From assembly GCA_029259795.1 (NCBI GenBank), contig JAJDEM010000008.1:1-34190 (forward strand): 34,190 nt of DNA. The letters are read 5' to 3'. The notes under the pieces are model-generated. The model was not told the DNA's origin. It saw nothing but the letters and a program-made list of their open reading frames with translations, and did no database searches. This document shows positions 23,223 through 31,729 of the stretch, piece by piece. The translations under genes were made by a program, and so were the position numbers. Origin of the DNA: Planctomycetota bacterium (lineage in GTDB: Bacteria; Planctomycetota; PLA2; JAEUHO01). Each line of letters starts with the position of its first letter. Position 1 is the first letter of the stretch.

Positions 23223-23228
23223 TAGACT
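23223..23228 (+). promoter_or_regulatory. -10 box TAGACT for the FHA-CAP gene
   Basis: TAGACT lies 36 nt before the ATG at 23265, with GGGAGG in the leader. It would give the gene its own promoter separate from the upstream operon. Confidence 0.4.
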
Positions 23229-23264
23229 CAGGCGGTCCGTTTCCCTGGGAGGCGCGCAGCTGCA

Positions 23265-26200
23265 ATGCCCGCGATCCGAATCGAAATCCAAGGTCAGTCG
23301 TTCGACGCTCCCTTGCCGGAGGCGCCGGTCGGCATCGGCAAGGCCGACGACGCCGACCTGTGCATCCAAGGCGATGGCGTTGCCCGGCACCACTGCGTGC
23401 TCGAGCCGCTCGGCGGCGGCCGTACGAAACTGAAGGATCTCGGCAGCGGCAGCGAGACATTGGTCAACGGCGTTGCCATCAAGCAGATCTCCTTGAACGA
23501 CGGCGATGTAATCCAGGTCGGCGCGGCACGCATCACGTATCTGGCCACGGCCGCCGGCGCCCCCGCGCAGCCTGAGGCCGTCCCCGCGCGCCCGCAGGCG
23601 GCGAAGCCCAAGGCTGCCGCGAAGCCCAAGGCTGCCGCGAAGGCCACCTCGGCTGCGAAGCCCAAGGCCGCCGCCAAGCCCAAGCCGACCGCCGCGAGCG
23701 ACGCGACCTCCGAGGACGCCCGGCCCTCGGACAGCCCGGCCTCGAGCAGCCCCGCTGTGGACAGCGAGACGCCGGCGAGCGGGTCGGCTGACAGCCAACC
23801 GTCCGACGCCAAGTCGGGCGACGCCTCCGCCGAGGACGCCGTCGTGACGGCGGCGCCCGGGGCCCGGACGCGCAAGGAGAAGTCCCGCATCCCGCTCGTG
23901 GGGTTGCTCGCGGGTGTCGTGGTCCTGGTCGGCGTCTGGTTCGTCACCCAAGGACTCGATCAGGGTGACGACGCGTCCCTGGCACGCGGCATCAAGGAAG
24001 GCCATCGCCTCTTCGATGCGCAGGACTACGACACCGCGCGGCTCGAGTTCCAGCGAGTGCTCGACAGGGCACCCGAGGGCGGACCGTTCAAGGGCAAGGC
24101 CTCCGACGGCCTCTCCCTGGTCGGCGGCGTCGTGCGGGAGATGGATGCCGCGCTCGAGCGGCTGCGCGGCGAGCGCCTCGTGCTCACCCAGCAGACCTTG
24201 GGCGCGGAGCGCAAGCGCTTCCTCGAGGCGTACGGCGAACTCCAGGCGGGGCGCTTTGACCGCGCCAAGGCGTCCATCCTCCGTGCCCAGACGGAGTGGC
24301 GGACGCAGAACCTCGAGGCGACACAGCACGTCGTGGCGGACCTTGTCGACAAGGCGGAGTTTGCCCGGGCCTTGGAGGCCTGGCAGGGCCTCGCGACCAA
24401 GTCGCCCGTCGCGATCGACGTCGCGGCCGAGGTCGCCGAAGCCATTCGCGGCCTGGGCGTCCTTGCAGACGCCAAGGCGGCCGAGCTGGTGGCCCGGGCC
24501 GAGCGCTGGAACAAGTCCGGTACGTCCTACAACAGCGTCAAGCTCTTCGACGACATGCTGCCGCGTTTCAAGGGCTTCCCTGCGCAGGCCGTGCTCGCCA
24601 AGGCCCGCGCGACCGCGAAGGCCATGCAGGACGTCGTGGCCCCGAGTCAGCCGACGCCCACACGACCGAGCGCGACCGACCCGCGGCCAACCGATCCCCG
24701 GCCCACCGACCCGCGGCCCGGCAAGACGGAGCCCGCGCCGGTTGCGCCCTCGGTCGACGAGGCGCTGCGCAAGCGCGCCGACGCGCTCCTCGCCGAGGCA
24801 GCCACGGCGGCGAAGGCCGGCACGTACCGTGACGGTGCGGCGCAGCTCGCGGCAGCGGCACGCGCCTTCCCCGACGGCGCCCAGAAGGCACGCGTCCTCG
24901 GCCGGGCCGAGGACTACGGCCTCGCAGCCCGCGCCAAGAGTCTGCTGATCGCCGACATCAAGGCGGCGCCGGAGCGCTACGTCAACGTCCGCCTCGCGCC
25001 TCGCCTGAAGGCGTCCCTCATCGATGCGGACGACGTGTTCGTCCACGCCAAGGTGAGCGGCGGCCGCAGCAAGACCGCATGGTCGCGGCTGCCCGCATCC
25101 GTGTGGCCGGGCCTGCTCAAGCGCCTGGGCACGAACAAGGACTCGGCCCTCCCCGCGGCAGGCCTCCTGCATGCCGTGGGTCAAGACGAGGACGCCGAGC
25201 AGACGCTCGTCGTCGCCACTGAGAAGGGCGTGCCCACCGAGACGGTCTTTGCCACGCTCGCACGCTGGCGCTCGATGCCGGTACCCGAGGGCGGCTTCGT
25301 CGTCTATCGGGGCCGCTACGTCACGCCGACCGAGCGCGATGACTTCGTCCGCGAGGAGCAGATCGTCGCCGCGCTCAAGCTGCTCGACAGCAAGCGACCG
25401 GGCGAGCGCAAGGCCGCGGCCGACGCACTGTTTGCGCTGGGCGAGGCCGCCGCACCCCGCTTCAAGGGCGCACTCGAGCGCCGCCGCGCCTTCCTGATGG
25501 ACGAGCTCGTTCGCAGCAAGTCCTTTGGCAGCGGGAAGTACAAGGCCAAGCTCCTGGGGCTGCTCGCCGAGCGACGCAAGCACGCGCTCGCGCTGATCTA
25601 CGACGCGGCGGCGTATCCCTACCCCAACCCGCAGAAGAAGAACCAGAAGGAGGTCGAGGCGCGCGTCGACCAGGTACGCGAGGTGTGGGAGCGCCCCTTC
25701 GACCTCGTCGCCCAGTGGGACAGCAAGCTTCAGGAGCGCCTCACCTACATCACCGAGGTCGACGAAGTCCTCGCCCAGGTCAACCCGTCGTTCCAGCCGG
25801 ATCTCGAGGCGCTCAAGGAACGCATCAACAAGGCGATCGATGTGCCGGCGTCCTCCGATCCGGGCAAGCGCGAGTACTCCCTCGCGGTGATCCTCTACAA
25901 CACCACCCTCTCGACGACCGCCACCGGTCAAGAGAAGGAGAACGTCCGCTCCGTCAACGACTACCGGATGATGATGGGCCTGCTCTCGGTCAAGATCGAC
26001 GAGAAGCTCACCCGCGCCGCCCGTGGGCACAGCCGCCACATGGCGACCAACCAGTACTTCGCCCACAACGTGCCGGCCCCGTACGCCAAACCGACGAACC
26101 GCACGCCGGGCACCCGCGCCAAGCAGCAGGGCTTCGGTGCGGGCGTCGGCGAGAACATCGCGCGCGGACCGAGTACGGGCCACGGCGCGTTCATGGCGTG

Positions 26201-26444
26201 GTTTCGCTCCTCCGGCCACCACCGCAACATGCTCGGCCGCGGCTGGCTTGTCATGGGCTGCGGGCGCGCCGCCGGCACGTGGTGGACGCAGCTCTTTGGT
26301 GGGGGCAGCAAGTCGTTGAAGGCCCCCGACCCCCTGCCCGCTCCGTCGGCACCGTTCGCGCCCGATCCCGAGGGCAAGGGCGGCGGCGGCCGTCCGGGTG
26401 GCGGTGCCGAAGAGCCCGACGACGAAACGCCGGGCGGCGGCTAG
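23265..26444 (+). CDS. FHA domain - transmembrane - CAP/SCP domain protein
   Basis: The product has 1059 residues. Residues 1-95 form an FHA phosphothreonine-binding domain (VGIGKADDADLCIQGDGVAR, then LVNGVAIKQISLNDGDVIQVG). A low-complexity Ala/Lys/Pro then acidic linker follows. One membrane helix spans about 209-230 (LVGLLAGVVVLVGVWFV), placing the rest outside the cytoplasm. A long helical region, TPR-like at its start (GHRLFDAQDYDTARLEFQRVL), is broken by a DPRPT linker. A CAP/SCP domain lies at about 890-1015: ARGHSRHMATNQYFAH, GENIA and SSGHHRNMLG. The tail is Pro/Gly-rich. It could couple cytoplasmic Ser/Thr phosphorylation to an envelope activity; partners and substrate are unknown. 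No kinase or phosphatase gene is adjacent. Confidence 0.88.
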   Translation: MPAIRIEIQGQSFDAPLPEAPVGIGKADDADLCIQGDGVARHHCVLEPLGGGRTKLKDLGSGSETLVNGVAIKQISLNDGDVIQVGAARITYLATAAGAPAQPEAVPARPQAAKPKAAAKPKAAAKATSAAKPKAAAKPKPTAASDATSEDARPSDSPASSSPAVDSETPASGSADSQPSDAKSGDASAEDAVVTAAPGARTRKEKSRIPLVGLLAGVVVLVGVWFVTQGLDQGDDASLARGIKEGHRLFDAQDYDTARLEFQRVLDRAPEGGPFKGKASDGLSLVGGVVREMDAALERLRGERLVLTQQTLGAERKRFLEAYGELQAGRFDRAKASILRAQTEWRTQNLEATQHVVADLVDKAEFARALEAWQGLATKSPVAIDVAAEVAEAIRGLGVLADAKAAELVARAERWNKSGTSYNSVKLFDDMLPRFKGFPAQAVLAKARATAKAMQDVVAPSQPTPTRPSATDPRPTDPRPTDPRPGKTEPAPVAPSVDEALRKRADALLAEAATAAKAGTYRDGAAQLAAAARAFPDGAQKARVLGRAEDYGLAARAKSLLIADIKAAPERYVNVRLAPRLKASLIDADDVFVHAKVSGGRSKTAWSRLPASVWPGLLKRLGTNKDSALPAAGLLHAVGQDEDAEQTLVVATEKGVPTETVFATLARWRSMPVPEGGFVVYRGRYVTPTERDDFVREEQIVAALKLLDSKRPGERKAAADALFALGEAAAPRFKGALERRRAFLMDELVRSKSFGSGKYKAKLLGLLAERRKHALALIYDAAAYPYPNPQKKNQKEVEARVDQVREVWERPFDLVAQWDSKLQERLTYITEVDEVLAQVNPSFQPDLEALKERINKAIDVPASSDPGKREYSLAVILYNTTLSTTATGQEKENVRSVNDYRMMMGLLSVKIDEKLTRAARGHSRHMATNQYFAHNVPAPYAKPTNRTPGTRAKQQGFGAGVGENIARGPSTGHGAFMAWFRSSGHHRNMLGRGWLVMGCGRAAGTWWTQLFGGGSKSLKAPDPLPAPSAPFAPDPEGKGGGGRPGGGAEEPDDETPGGG
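23601..23686 (+). repeat. 18-bp coding repeat (AKPKAA units) in the FHA linker
   Basis: Four full 18-bp units and a partial fifth encode an Ala/Lys/Pro-rich cytoplasmic linker between the FHA domain and the membrane helix. Such basic segments may contact DNA or the membrane surface. Confidence 0.75.
24678..24722 (+). repeat. 15-bp coding repeat (DPRPT) in the extracytoplasmic region of the FHA-CAP protein
   Basis: Three 15-bp units encode a short DPRPT spacer between two helical regions. It has the same length and composition class as the (S/T)DPPP repeat of the first lipoprotein. Confidence 0.7.
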
Positions 26445-26505
26445 CCAAGCGGCCTGTCCGCACGCCGCGTCTGCAGGTCGTTCTTAGGCGCGCAGGAATC
26501 CGGGC

Positions 26506-26511
26506 TAGCTT
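26506..26511 (+). promoter_or_regulatory. TAGCTT -10 box, predicted leaderless start of the GH3 gene
   Basis: GGGC-TAGCTT ends 6 nt before the ATG at 26518. No Shine-Dalgarno is present. The arrangement matches that before the SEC-C gene almost exactly. Confidence 0.55.
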
Positions 26512-26517
26512 CGGGGC

Positions 26518-28041
26518 ATGAGCTTGGATCTGCCCCTGATCGTGCCCGCCATCCGTCTCGACACGTGCGCCGACGCGGCTGCGGAGATCCAGACGGCGCT
26601 CGACCGTGCGGCGCAGCCCTGGCTCGCCGGCTTCATCCTGTTTGGCGGGGAAGCGAGTCAGGTGCGCGAGATGACCGCCGGCCTGCGCCGCGCCGCCGGG
26701 CGTCCGATCTTCATCGCCTCGGACATGGAGCGCGGCGCGGGCCAGCAGGTCGAGGGGCTTAGGCGCCTGCCGCCCTATGGCCTCGTGGGCCTCGCCGGAA
26801 CGCCGGAGGAGGCCGCCGCGCTGGGCGCCGCCACGGCGGCGGATGCCCGCAGCGTCGGCATTGACGTCCTCTTCGCGCCGTCGGTCGATGTGCGCAGCGT
26901 CATGGACAACCCCATTCTCGGCAACCGCTCCTTCGGCTACGACCCGCATCGGGTGGCCCTGCTGGGCGCGGCCGTGTGCGACGGCATCCTGCACGCGGGG
27001 GCGTTGCCCGTCGCCAAGCACTTCCCGGGGCACGGGGCAACGTCCACGGACAGCCATGACGGCGTCCCCGTGGTGCGCGCCGACCGCAGCGAGCTCGAGC
27101 AGCGGGATCTGGTGCCCTTCGCCCACTTGCTTGCTGGCGTGGTGCCCGGCTTGATGACAGCGCACGTGGCCTTCCCGGCCCTGGACGACACAGGCACCAT
27201 TGCCACCTTCAGCGAGCCGATCGTTGCGCACGCGCGCGCGCTGGCCGGGGAGCACGCCGATGACCTCCTCATCTTCACGGATGCGCTCCTGATGACGGGC
27301 GCGCTGCAAGACGGTGGCGAGGCCGAGGCCGCGGCGCGTGCGCTGCGCGCCGGCTGCGACGTCTGCCTCTACCCGACCGACCCCGAGGCGGTCGCCGCGC
27401 ACCTCGCCGATGCCCCGGCGGACCTGCGCGCGTCCATGGAGACATCCGCCCAGCGGGTACGCACCTTCAGCGATGGCGCGGCCTGGCTGGCCGAGCATGT
27501 GGAGCCGCTGGGCGAAGGCGTCGGTGACCACGCGGCGTATGAGATCGCGCAGCGGGCCGTGCGCATGACCGTGCGCCATCAAGACAGCGGCGCGCCCGAC
27601 GCGGTCATCGTGATCGACGACGACGGCATCGAGGATCGCGGCCAGGGACTCCGAGCGCGCGCCGACAAGGCTGCGGTGCCCTACGCCTATGTGCGCCCCG
27701 CAGCGGACGGTGCCTTGCCTGAAGACCTCATGGCCGCGTGGGCCTTGCCTGAGCCGGCGGTCGACGATCATGTCGTCCTCGTGGCAATGGCATCGGCCCG
27801 GGCCTGGAAGCACAGCGCGAGCATGAGTGCGCCCGGCCAAGCGGTCGTCGAGGCGCTCGCCGCGTGGCTGCGCGCGCGGGGCGCGAGCCACGCGACGGTC
27901 TGGTTGACGCCATGCCCGCCGGCTGCGGGCGGCATTCACCTGCCGGGGACGGGACCGCATCTCGAAGCGGCGCTCTCGGACCTGTTCTTCCCGTGGGCGG
28001 ATGAGGCGGACCTCCCCGCCGGGTCGGACGAGGAGGCGTGA
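26518..28041 (+). CDS. Glycoside hydrolase family 3, NagZ-like beta-N-acetylhexosaminidase
   Basis: GH3 NagZ enzymes remove N-acetylglucosamine from muropeptides or amino-sugar oligomers. The product has 507 residues: a TIM barrel of about 330 residues and a C-terminal alpha/beta domain. The signature KHFPGHGATSTDSHDG is present, with Asp178 and His180 as the catalytic dyad, and FTDALLM carries Asp255 at the nucleophile position. The usual second Asp of this motif is Ala256. There is no signal peptide, so it is probably cytoplasmic and points to cell-wall recycling or use of imported amino sugars. A -10 box directly before the ATG suggests a leaderless mRNA. Its stop overlaps (GTGA) the start of a decayed sodium symporter gene, which would fit an amino-sugar uptake unit. 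Confidence 0.9.
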   Translation: MSLDLPLIVPAIRLDTCADAAAEIQTALDRAAQPWLAGFILFGGEASQVREMTAGLRRAAGRPIFIASDMERGAGQQVEGLRRLPPYGLVGLAGTPEEAAALGAATAADARSVGIDVLFAPSVDVRSVMDNPILGNRSFGYDPHRVALLGAAVCDGILHAGALPVAKHFPGHGATSTDSHDGVPVVRADRSELEQRDLVPFAHLLAGVVPGLMTAHVAFPALDDTGTIATFSEPIVAHARALAGEHADDLLIFTDALLMTGALQDGGEAEAAARALRAGCDVCLYPTDPEAVAAHLADAPADLRASMETSAQRVRTFSDGAAWLAEHVEPLGEGVGDHAAYEIAQRAVRMTVRHQDSGAPDAVIVIDDDGIEDRGQGLRARADKAAVPYAYVRPAADGALPEDLMAAWALPEPAVDDHVVLVAMASARAWKHSASMSAPGQAVVEALAAWLRARGASHATVWLTPCPPAAGGIHLPGTGPHLEAALSDLFFPWADEADLPAGSDEEA

Positions 28042-28855
28042 GCGGCGCGGGCGGCGTGGGCGCTGCCATCGCGTTGGTCGTCAGCGAGCTGCCGGGTGGC
28101 CTGGCCGATGCGTGGGCGGTCGTCGTCGACCCAGCGCGTCCCGCGCCGGTGAACCCGGATCTCGATCTCGCGGCGTCCCCCACGCTGCTCACGCTCAGCC
28201 TCGGCGTCGCACGCTCTGCGAAGCTCGGCGGGCAGGACATCCCGCTCAACCAAGGCAAGCCCGCGGTGGACCCGGTGTTTGCAACCTCTGTCGCCGGGCA
28301 CCTGCCCGTCGGCCTCGCGGGCATCCTGGCGGCTGCGCTGTTCGCCGCCTCCATGCCGCGAGCATCGACTCCGCGATCCACTCGATGGCGACCGCGACGC
28401 TCATCGACTTCGTGGAGCCGCTGCGCAGCAAACCATTCGAAGACGGCGCGCGGCTGCGCCGCGCGCGCCCCCTGACTCTCCTCGACGGCGTGCTCGCTGG
28501 GGGAGTGGCCTGCGTGGCCAGGAGCCAGGGCCGGGTCGTCGTTGCCCTGCTCCTGCGCTGGCTGGGCTTCCTTCTGGGGCCGGTTCTCGGCCTGTTTCTG
28601 CTGGGCTTTCGCGGCGCCTGGGTCCGGCGGTGGCATGCCTTGATCGGGGTCCGATTGGCCTATACGGCCATCGTGCTGCTGTTCACGACCTTGGCGGTCT
28701 CGGCCTCCGGGAGCGAAGGAGCTCGCATCACGCTCGCGGCCGCGGGGGGAGCGGCTTCTATCTGGGCCGCGTTCGCCGGCTGCGCCATCACGATGGGGGT
28801 CGGACGGGCCCTCGCGTTGGGGATCGGAGGCCGAAAGGTCGACGATTCGCCTTAA
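28038..28855 (+). pseudogene. Decayed sodium:solute symporter (SSS family) gene with frameshift
   Basis: The GTG at 28038 overlaps the GH3 stop. The first frame encodes SSS-like AIALVVSELPGGLADAWAV and, later, VFATSVAGHLPVGLAGILAAALFAASM. At about 28356-28358 homology moves to the other frame, continuing ASIDSAIHSMATATLIDFVE and C-terminal helices to the TAA at 28853. One missing base explains the shift. SSS proteins have about 13 helices and more than 450 residues. Here the first 150-200 residues are absent and a block of helices is missing between SPTLLTLSLG and VARSAKL, so several lesions exist. A sequencing error could explain the shift but not the missing parts. Intact relatives import sugars, sialic acid or amino acids with sodium. 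Confidence 0.75.
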
Positions 28856-28905
28856 GTCACTGCAAACAAAGGGGATAGGCCTACACACGGACTTCGAGGC
28901 CGTTC

Positions 28906-28935
28906 TTGACACCCTATCCGCGAGGGGCGTACACT
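28906..28935 (+). promoter_or_regulatory. Sigma-70-type promoter TTGACA-18-TACACT
   Basis: A perfect -35 TTGACA (28906-28911) and TACACT (28930-28935) are separated by 18 bp. This is the best consensus promoter in the window and predicts strong expression of the exported HEAT protein, with a leader of about 110 nt. Confidence 0.75.
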
Positions 28936-28949
28936 CCCGCGACTGCAAG

Positions 28950-29047
28950 TACCGGAATCACCGGGACTTGGCGAAATTCCGACGGGGTAGGCACAGGGAC
29001 TTGAGGGAGTTCCCGCGTCCGGTCCTCGTCGCCGGCAAAGGGAGGAC
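28950..29047 (+). promoter_or_regulatory. Structured leader with repeated GGA motifs before the exported HEAT gene
   Basis: TACC-GGAAT (28950-28958) can pair with ATTCC (28976-28980) and GGTA (28986-28989), with a 5-nt bulge. GGGACTTG occurs twice, 33 nt apart (28963-28970, 28996-29003). GGA recurs at least five times including the Shine-Dalgarno AAGGGAGGA just before the ATG. This may be an mRNA stabiliser or a binding site for a CsrA-like protein; no known riboswitch matches. Confidence 0.35.
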
Positions 29048-29050
29048 TTC

Positions 29051-31231
29051 ATGAAGGCACTTGGCTTTCGTGTCGACACTGGGCTCATCATCGCGGCTGC
29101 ACTACTGGTCGGGGCCATTTTCTGCCCCCTGACCGCGAGTGCGGACGAGGGTGCCCTTAAAGACGCACTTCAAGACTACTCCACGGGGAACTACGACAAG
29201 GTGCTGCCCAAGCTGCGCGCCTACGTCGAGAGCAACCCCGACGACAGTGAGGTCTACAGCGTCCTCCTCGAGACGGAGAACCGTGTGCTGTTGCGCGCGC
29301 TTGCCAAGGGTGGCGAGCACGAGCGACTCATCAAGTACCTGCTGAACAAGGCCAAGCCCGCTTCGGGTGAGGCGTTCGGCAGCGACGATGAGATCAAGGC
29401 CAAGGCCGACGAGGCTGTCAGCAGCACGCAGATCGACGTTCAGCGTCGTGCGCGTGTCGAGCTGCGCCGCGCCGGTGAGCTTGCCGTGCCGCATCTCTAC
29501 GGCTACCTGGCCAGCGAGAACGCGGACACCGCGGTCAACGCCATCCTTGCGCTCCGCCAGCTGCATAGCGACGCCGCTACCGCACTGAGCGAGGTGCTCT
29601 CGTCGGACAACGCCCGCATGCGGGCGTACGCCGCGACGATCCTCGGCGACATCGGTGACACGCGCGCGCACGCCGCCGTCGCCGCCATGGCTGCCGCTGA
29701 AGAGGATCCGGGTGCCAAGGCCAAGGCCGAGAAGGCACTCGCCAAGCTCGGTGGGGGCGAAGGCTCCGCCGCCGACGCCTACACGGCGCTCGGCCACCGC
29801 TACTACAGCCGTGACGTCAACGTCATCGCCAGCTTCGACAGCAACAAGAACATGTGGCGTTGGCAGGACGGCAAGCTCGCTCGCCTTTCGGTCCCCGCCT
29901 ACCTCTACCCCTTCCAGATGGCCGAGGAGTGCGCCGCTGACGCGCTCGCCCTCGACCCGGCCCACATGGGCGCTCGCGCCCTGCTCGTCCGCTCGCTGCT
30001 CGCGCAGCAGGTCGAGGCGCAGGTCCAGGCCGCCAACGGTGGCTCGGCCCCGGACAGCCTCGCCGGCGCGGCGACGCTTGCGGCCAGCCAGGGCTTCAGT
30101 GCGGCCAGTGCCGCCCTCAAGGGCTCCATGGCCGACGAGGACTGGGACGTTGCGGTCGGTTGCTGCCAGCTGATCTCCGCGACCTACGGCAATGAGGACC
30201 TTCGCGATCACCCGATCGGTCACGCCCTCGGCGCTCCGCAGAAGCGCGTCCGCTACGCGGCCGCCATCGCGGCGCTCCGCATGAGCCCCAAGCGGGGCAT
30301 GCCCAACGCCGACAAGGTGGTTGCCCTGGGTGCGCAGGCCGCGTCCGAGAGCGCCATCCGCCAGGCGATGGTCATCGACGACAACGACGAGACGCGCGGC
30401 AAGATCCTGATGACGCTCCACCACGGCGGCATCCAGGCTTCGGGCGCAGCGAAGGGCACCTTCGGTGTCATGCGCGCGAAGAACGCACCGAGCCTCGACG
30501 TCATCATCGTGCGTGCCGACCTCGGCAGCGCGAGCACCGTCAACAGCATGGCGCACAGCTCGTCCTACATGGTGATCGACGAGCTCCTCGAGGACGCTCG
30601 CACCCAGGGCATGAAGATCGTCGTCCTCGTCGGTGACACGTCGAGCGCCAAGGCCGACGCCATCCGCGAAGGCTTCGCGAGCAAGTACGGCGACAAGCTC
30701 AGCGGCTTCATCGCCGAGCCGATCGTCGAGTCGGCTGTCTTCTCGACCGTCGATGCTGCCGCCAAGAGCAAGGACCTCAACTCCGACCAGGAGCGTGCCA
30801 ACGCTCTTGCCGCGAGCGCCGCCGGCGCCTTCGCGGTGGTCGACTTCTCCTGCAAGTCGTTCGACCTCAACGTCGCGATCGAGCCCCTCTCGACCGCAGC
30901 GACCGAGGGCCCGACGGCTGAGGTCCGCATGAACGCCACCCGGGCGCTCGGCAACCTCCGTGTGGGCGGCGCCGATGCGCTGATGAAGGTCCTGACGGAC
31001 GGTGAAGGTGATGACCTCAAGGCTGCGGCAGCCACGGCGCTCGGTAGCGTCCTCTCCGCAGTCGACGGCACGCCCGAGCAGATCGACGCCCTCATGGCGG
31101 CGTCGACGGCTGGTGGCGCTGTGGGTTCGGCCGCGCTTGCCGCGGTCGGCCAGGTACGCAACCTCACGCCGGAGCAGCGTCGGAAGCTCTTCCAGACGCA
31201 TCGCTTGCAGGTCGCCCAGCCGGGCGAGTAG
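29051..31231 (+). CDS. Exported TPR/HEAT protein with a degenerate receiver-like domain
   Basis: The product has 726 residues. The signal peptide (hydrophobic about 11-28) is likely cut after TASA near residue 31. A TPR-like unit (LQDYSTGNYDKVLPKLRAYV) is followed by HEAT pairs (VPHLYGYLASENADTAVNAI, MRAYAATILGDIGDTRAHAA). From about 438 to 575 the sequence resembles a response-regulator receiver: a VIDDNDETRGKIL start with Asp443-Asp444, a VIIV strand, a KIVVLVGDT strand and GFIAEPIV. The phospho-acceptor position is Arg488 and the conserved Lys is Glu556. HEAT-like repeats return at the end (RMNATRALGNLRVGGADALM). It has a strong promoter and terminator, so it is probably abundant. Function is unknown; a periplasmic scaffold is most likely. 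Confidence 0.82.
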   Translation: MKALGFRVDTGLIIAAALLVGAIFCPLTASADEGALKDALQDYSTGNYDKVLPKLRAYVESNPDDSEVYSVLLETENRVLLRALAKGGEHERLIKYLLNKAKPASGEAFGSDDEIKAKADEAVSSTQIDVQRRARVELRRAGELAVPHLYGYLASENADTAVNAILALRQLHSDAATALSEVLSSDNARMRAYAATILGDIGDTRAHAAVAAMAAAEEDPGAKAKAEKALAKLGGGEGSAADAYTALGHRYYSRDVNVIASFDSNKNMWRWQDGKLARLSVPAYLYPFQMAEECAADALALDPAHMGARALLVRSLLAQQVEAQVQAANGGSAPDSLAGAATLAASQGFSAASAALKGSMADEDWDVAVGCCQLISATYGNEDLRDHPIGHALGAPQKRVRYAAAIAALRMSPKRGMPNADKVVALGAQAASESAIRQAMVIDDNDETRGKILMTLHHGGIQASGAAKGTFGVMRAKNAPSLDVIIVRADLGSASTVNSMAHSSSYMVIDELLEDARTQGMKIVVLVGDTSSAKADAIREGFASKYGDKLSGFIAEPIVESAVFSTVDAAAKSKDLNSDQERANALAASAAGAFAVVDFSCKSFDLNVAIEPLSTAATEGPTAEVRMNATRALGNLRVGGADALMKVLTDGEGDDLKAAAATALGSVLSAVDGTPEQIDALMAASTAGGAVGSAALAAVGQVRNLTPEQRRKLFQTHRLQVAQPGE

Positions 31232-31272
31232 TTCCGCAACCGTGCCGAGCCCCTTGCGGGCGACGGATCGCC

Positions 31273-31309
31273 AGCGGCGAGCGCCTATGCGCTCGCCGCT
31301 CGCATTTTT
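31273..31309 (+). terminator. Intrinsic terminator after the exported HEAT gene
   Basis: A perfect 12-bp stem AGCGGCGAGCGC/GCGCTCGCCGCT with loop CTAT (31285-31288) is followed by CGCA and five T (31305-31309). It lies 42 bp after the stop and is the clearest terminator in the window. Confidence 0.9.
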
Positions 31310-31342
31310 GGGCTGAAACGCGGGCGGACTCTCGAAGGGACG

Positions 31343-31723
31343 CTAGCCCGGCTGGCCGAGCACCATCGCCATGGCGAGGGTCTCGGTGTGGCTCGTGCTC
31401 GCCCGCAGGACGATTCCCTGGGCGGCTGCCAGCTCGGCGGCGCGGCCGCTCAGCGCCAGCGGCAGCTGCTCGTCCTCTGGCAGCTCGACGTCCTGCCAAC
31501 CCACGCCTTGACCCCACCCCGAGCCCAGGGCCTTGAAGGCCGCCTCCTTGGCAGCGAAGCACGTAGCCATGGTCCGGGCCGGATCGGCACTCAAACGCCC
31601 CACAGCCCATTCTCGGGCCGTGAACACGCGACGGGCCCAGCGGGCCTCCTTGCCTTCGAAGGCCCGGCGGAAGCGCGCGACGTCGACAAGATCCTGTCCG
31701 ATGCGGGGGGCGCTCAGCGGCAT
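31343..31723 (-). CDS. acpS: Holo-[acyl-carrier-protein] synthase
   Basis: AcpS transfers 4'-phosphopantetheine from coenzyme A to the serine of acyl carrier protein, activating fatty-acid synthesis. The product has 126 residues, normal for the family. IGQDLVDVARF carries the Mg-binding Asp11, and CFAAKEAAFKALGSGWGQGV carries Glu60 and Lys64. The end, TSHTETLAMAMVLG, matches the SHxxxxAxA strand. The start is the ATG at 31723 with TAGGCT ending 6 nt upstream and no Shine-Dalgarno, suggesting a leaderless mRNA. It is convergent with the exported HEAT gene. Confidence 0.93.
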   Translation of the reverse strand: MPLSAPRIGQDLVDVARFRRAFEGKEARWARRVFTAREWAVGRLSADPARTMATCFAAKEAAFKALGSGWGQGVGWQDVELPEDEQLPLALSGRAAELAAAQGIVLRASTSHTETLAMAMVLGQPG

Positions 31724-31729
31724 GCGAGG

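Noticed and set aside
22953-26222. 1,089-codon minus-strand open frame opposite the FHA-CAP gene
   Set aside because: Composition is His/Arg/Gly-rich with no recognisable domain, whereas the plus frame encodes clear FHA and CAP domains.
28340-28370. Programmed -1 frameshift in the symporter gene
   Set aside because: No slippery heptamer or downstream stimulator is visible, and other parts of the transporter are missing, so decay is more likely.
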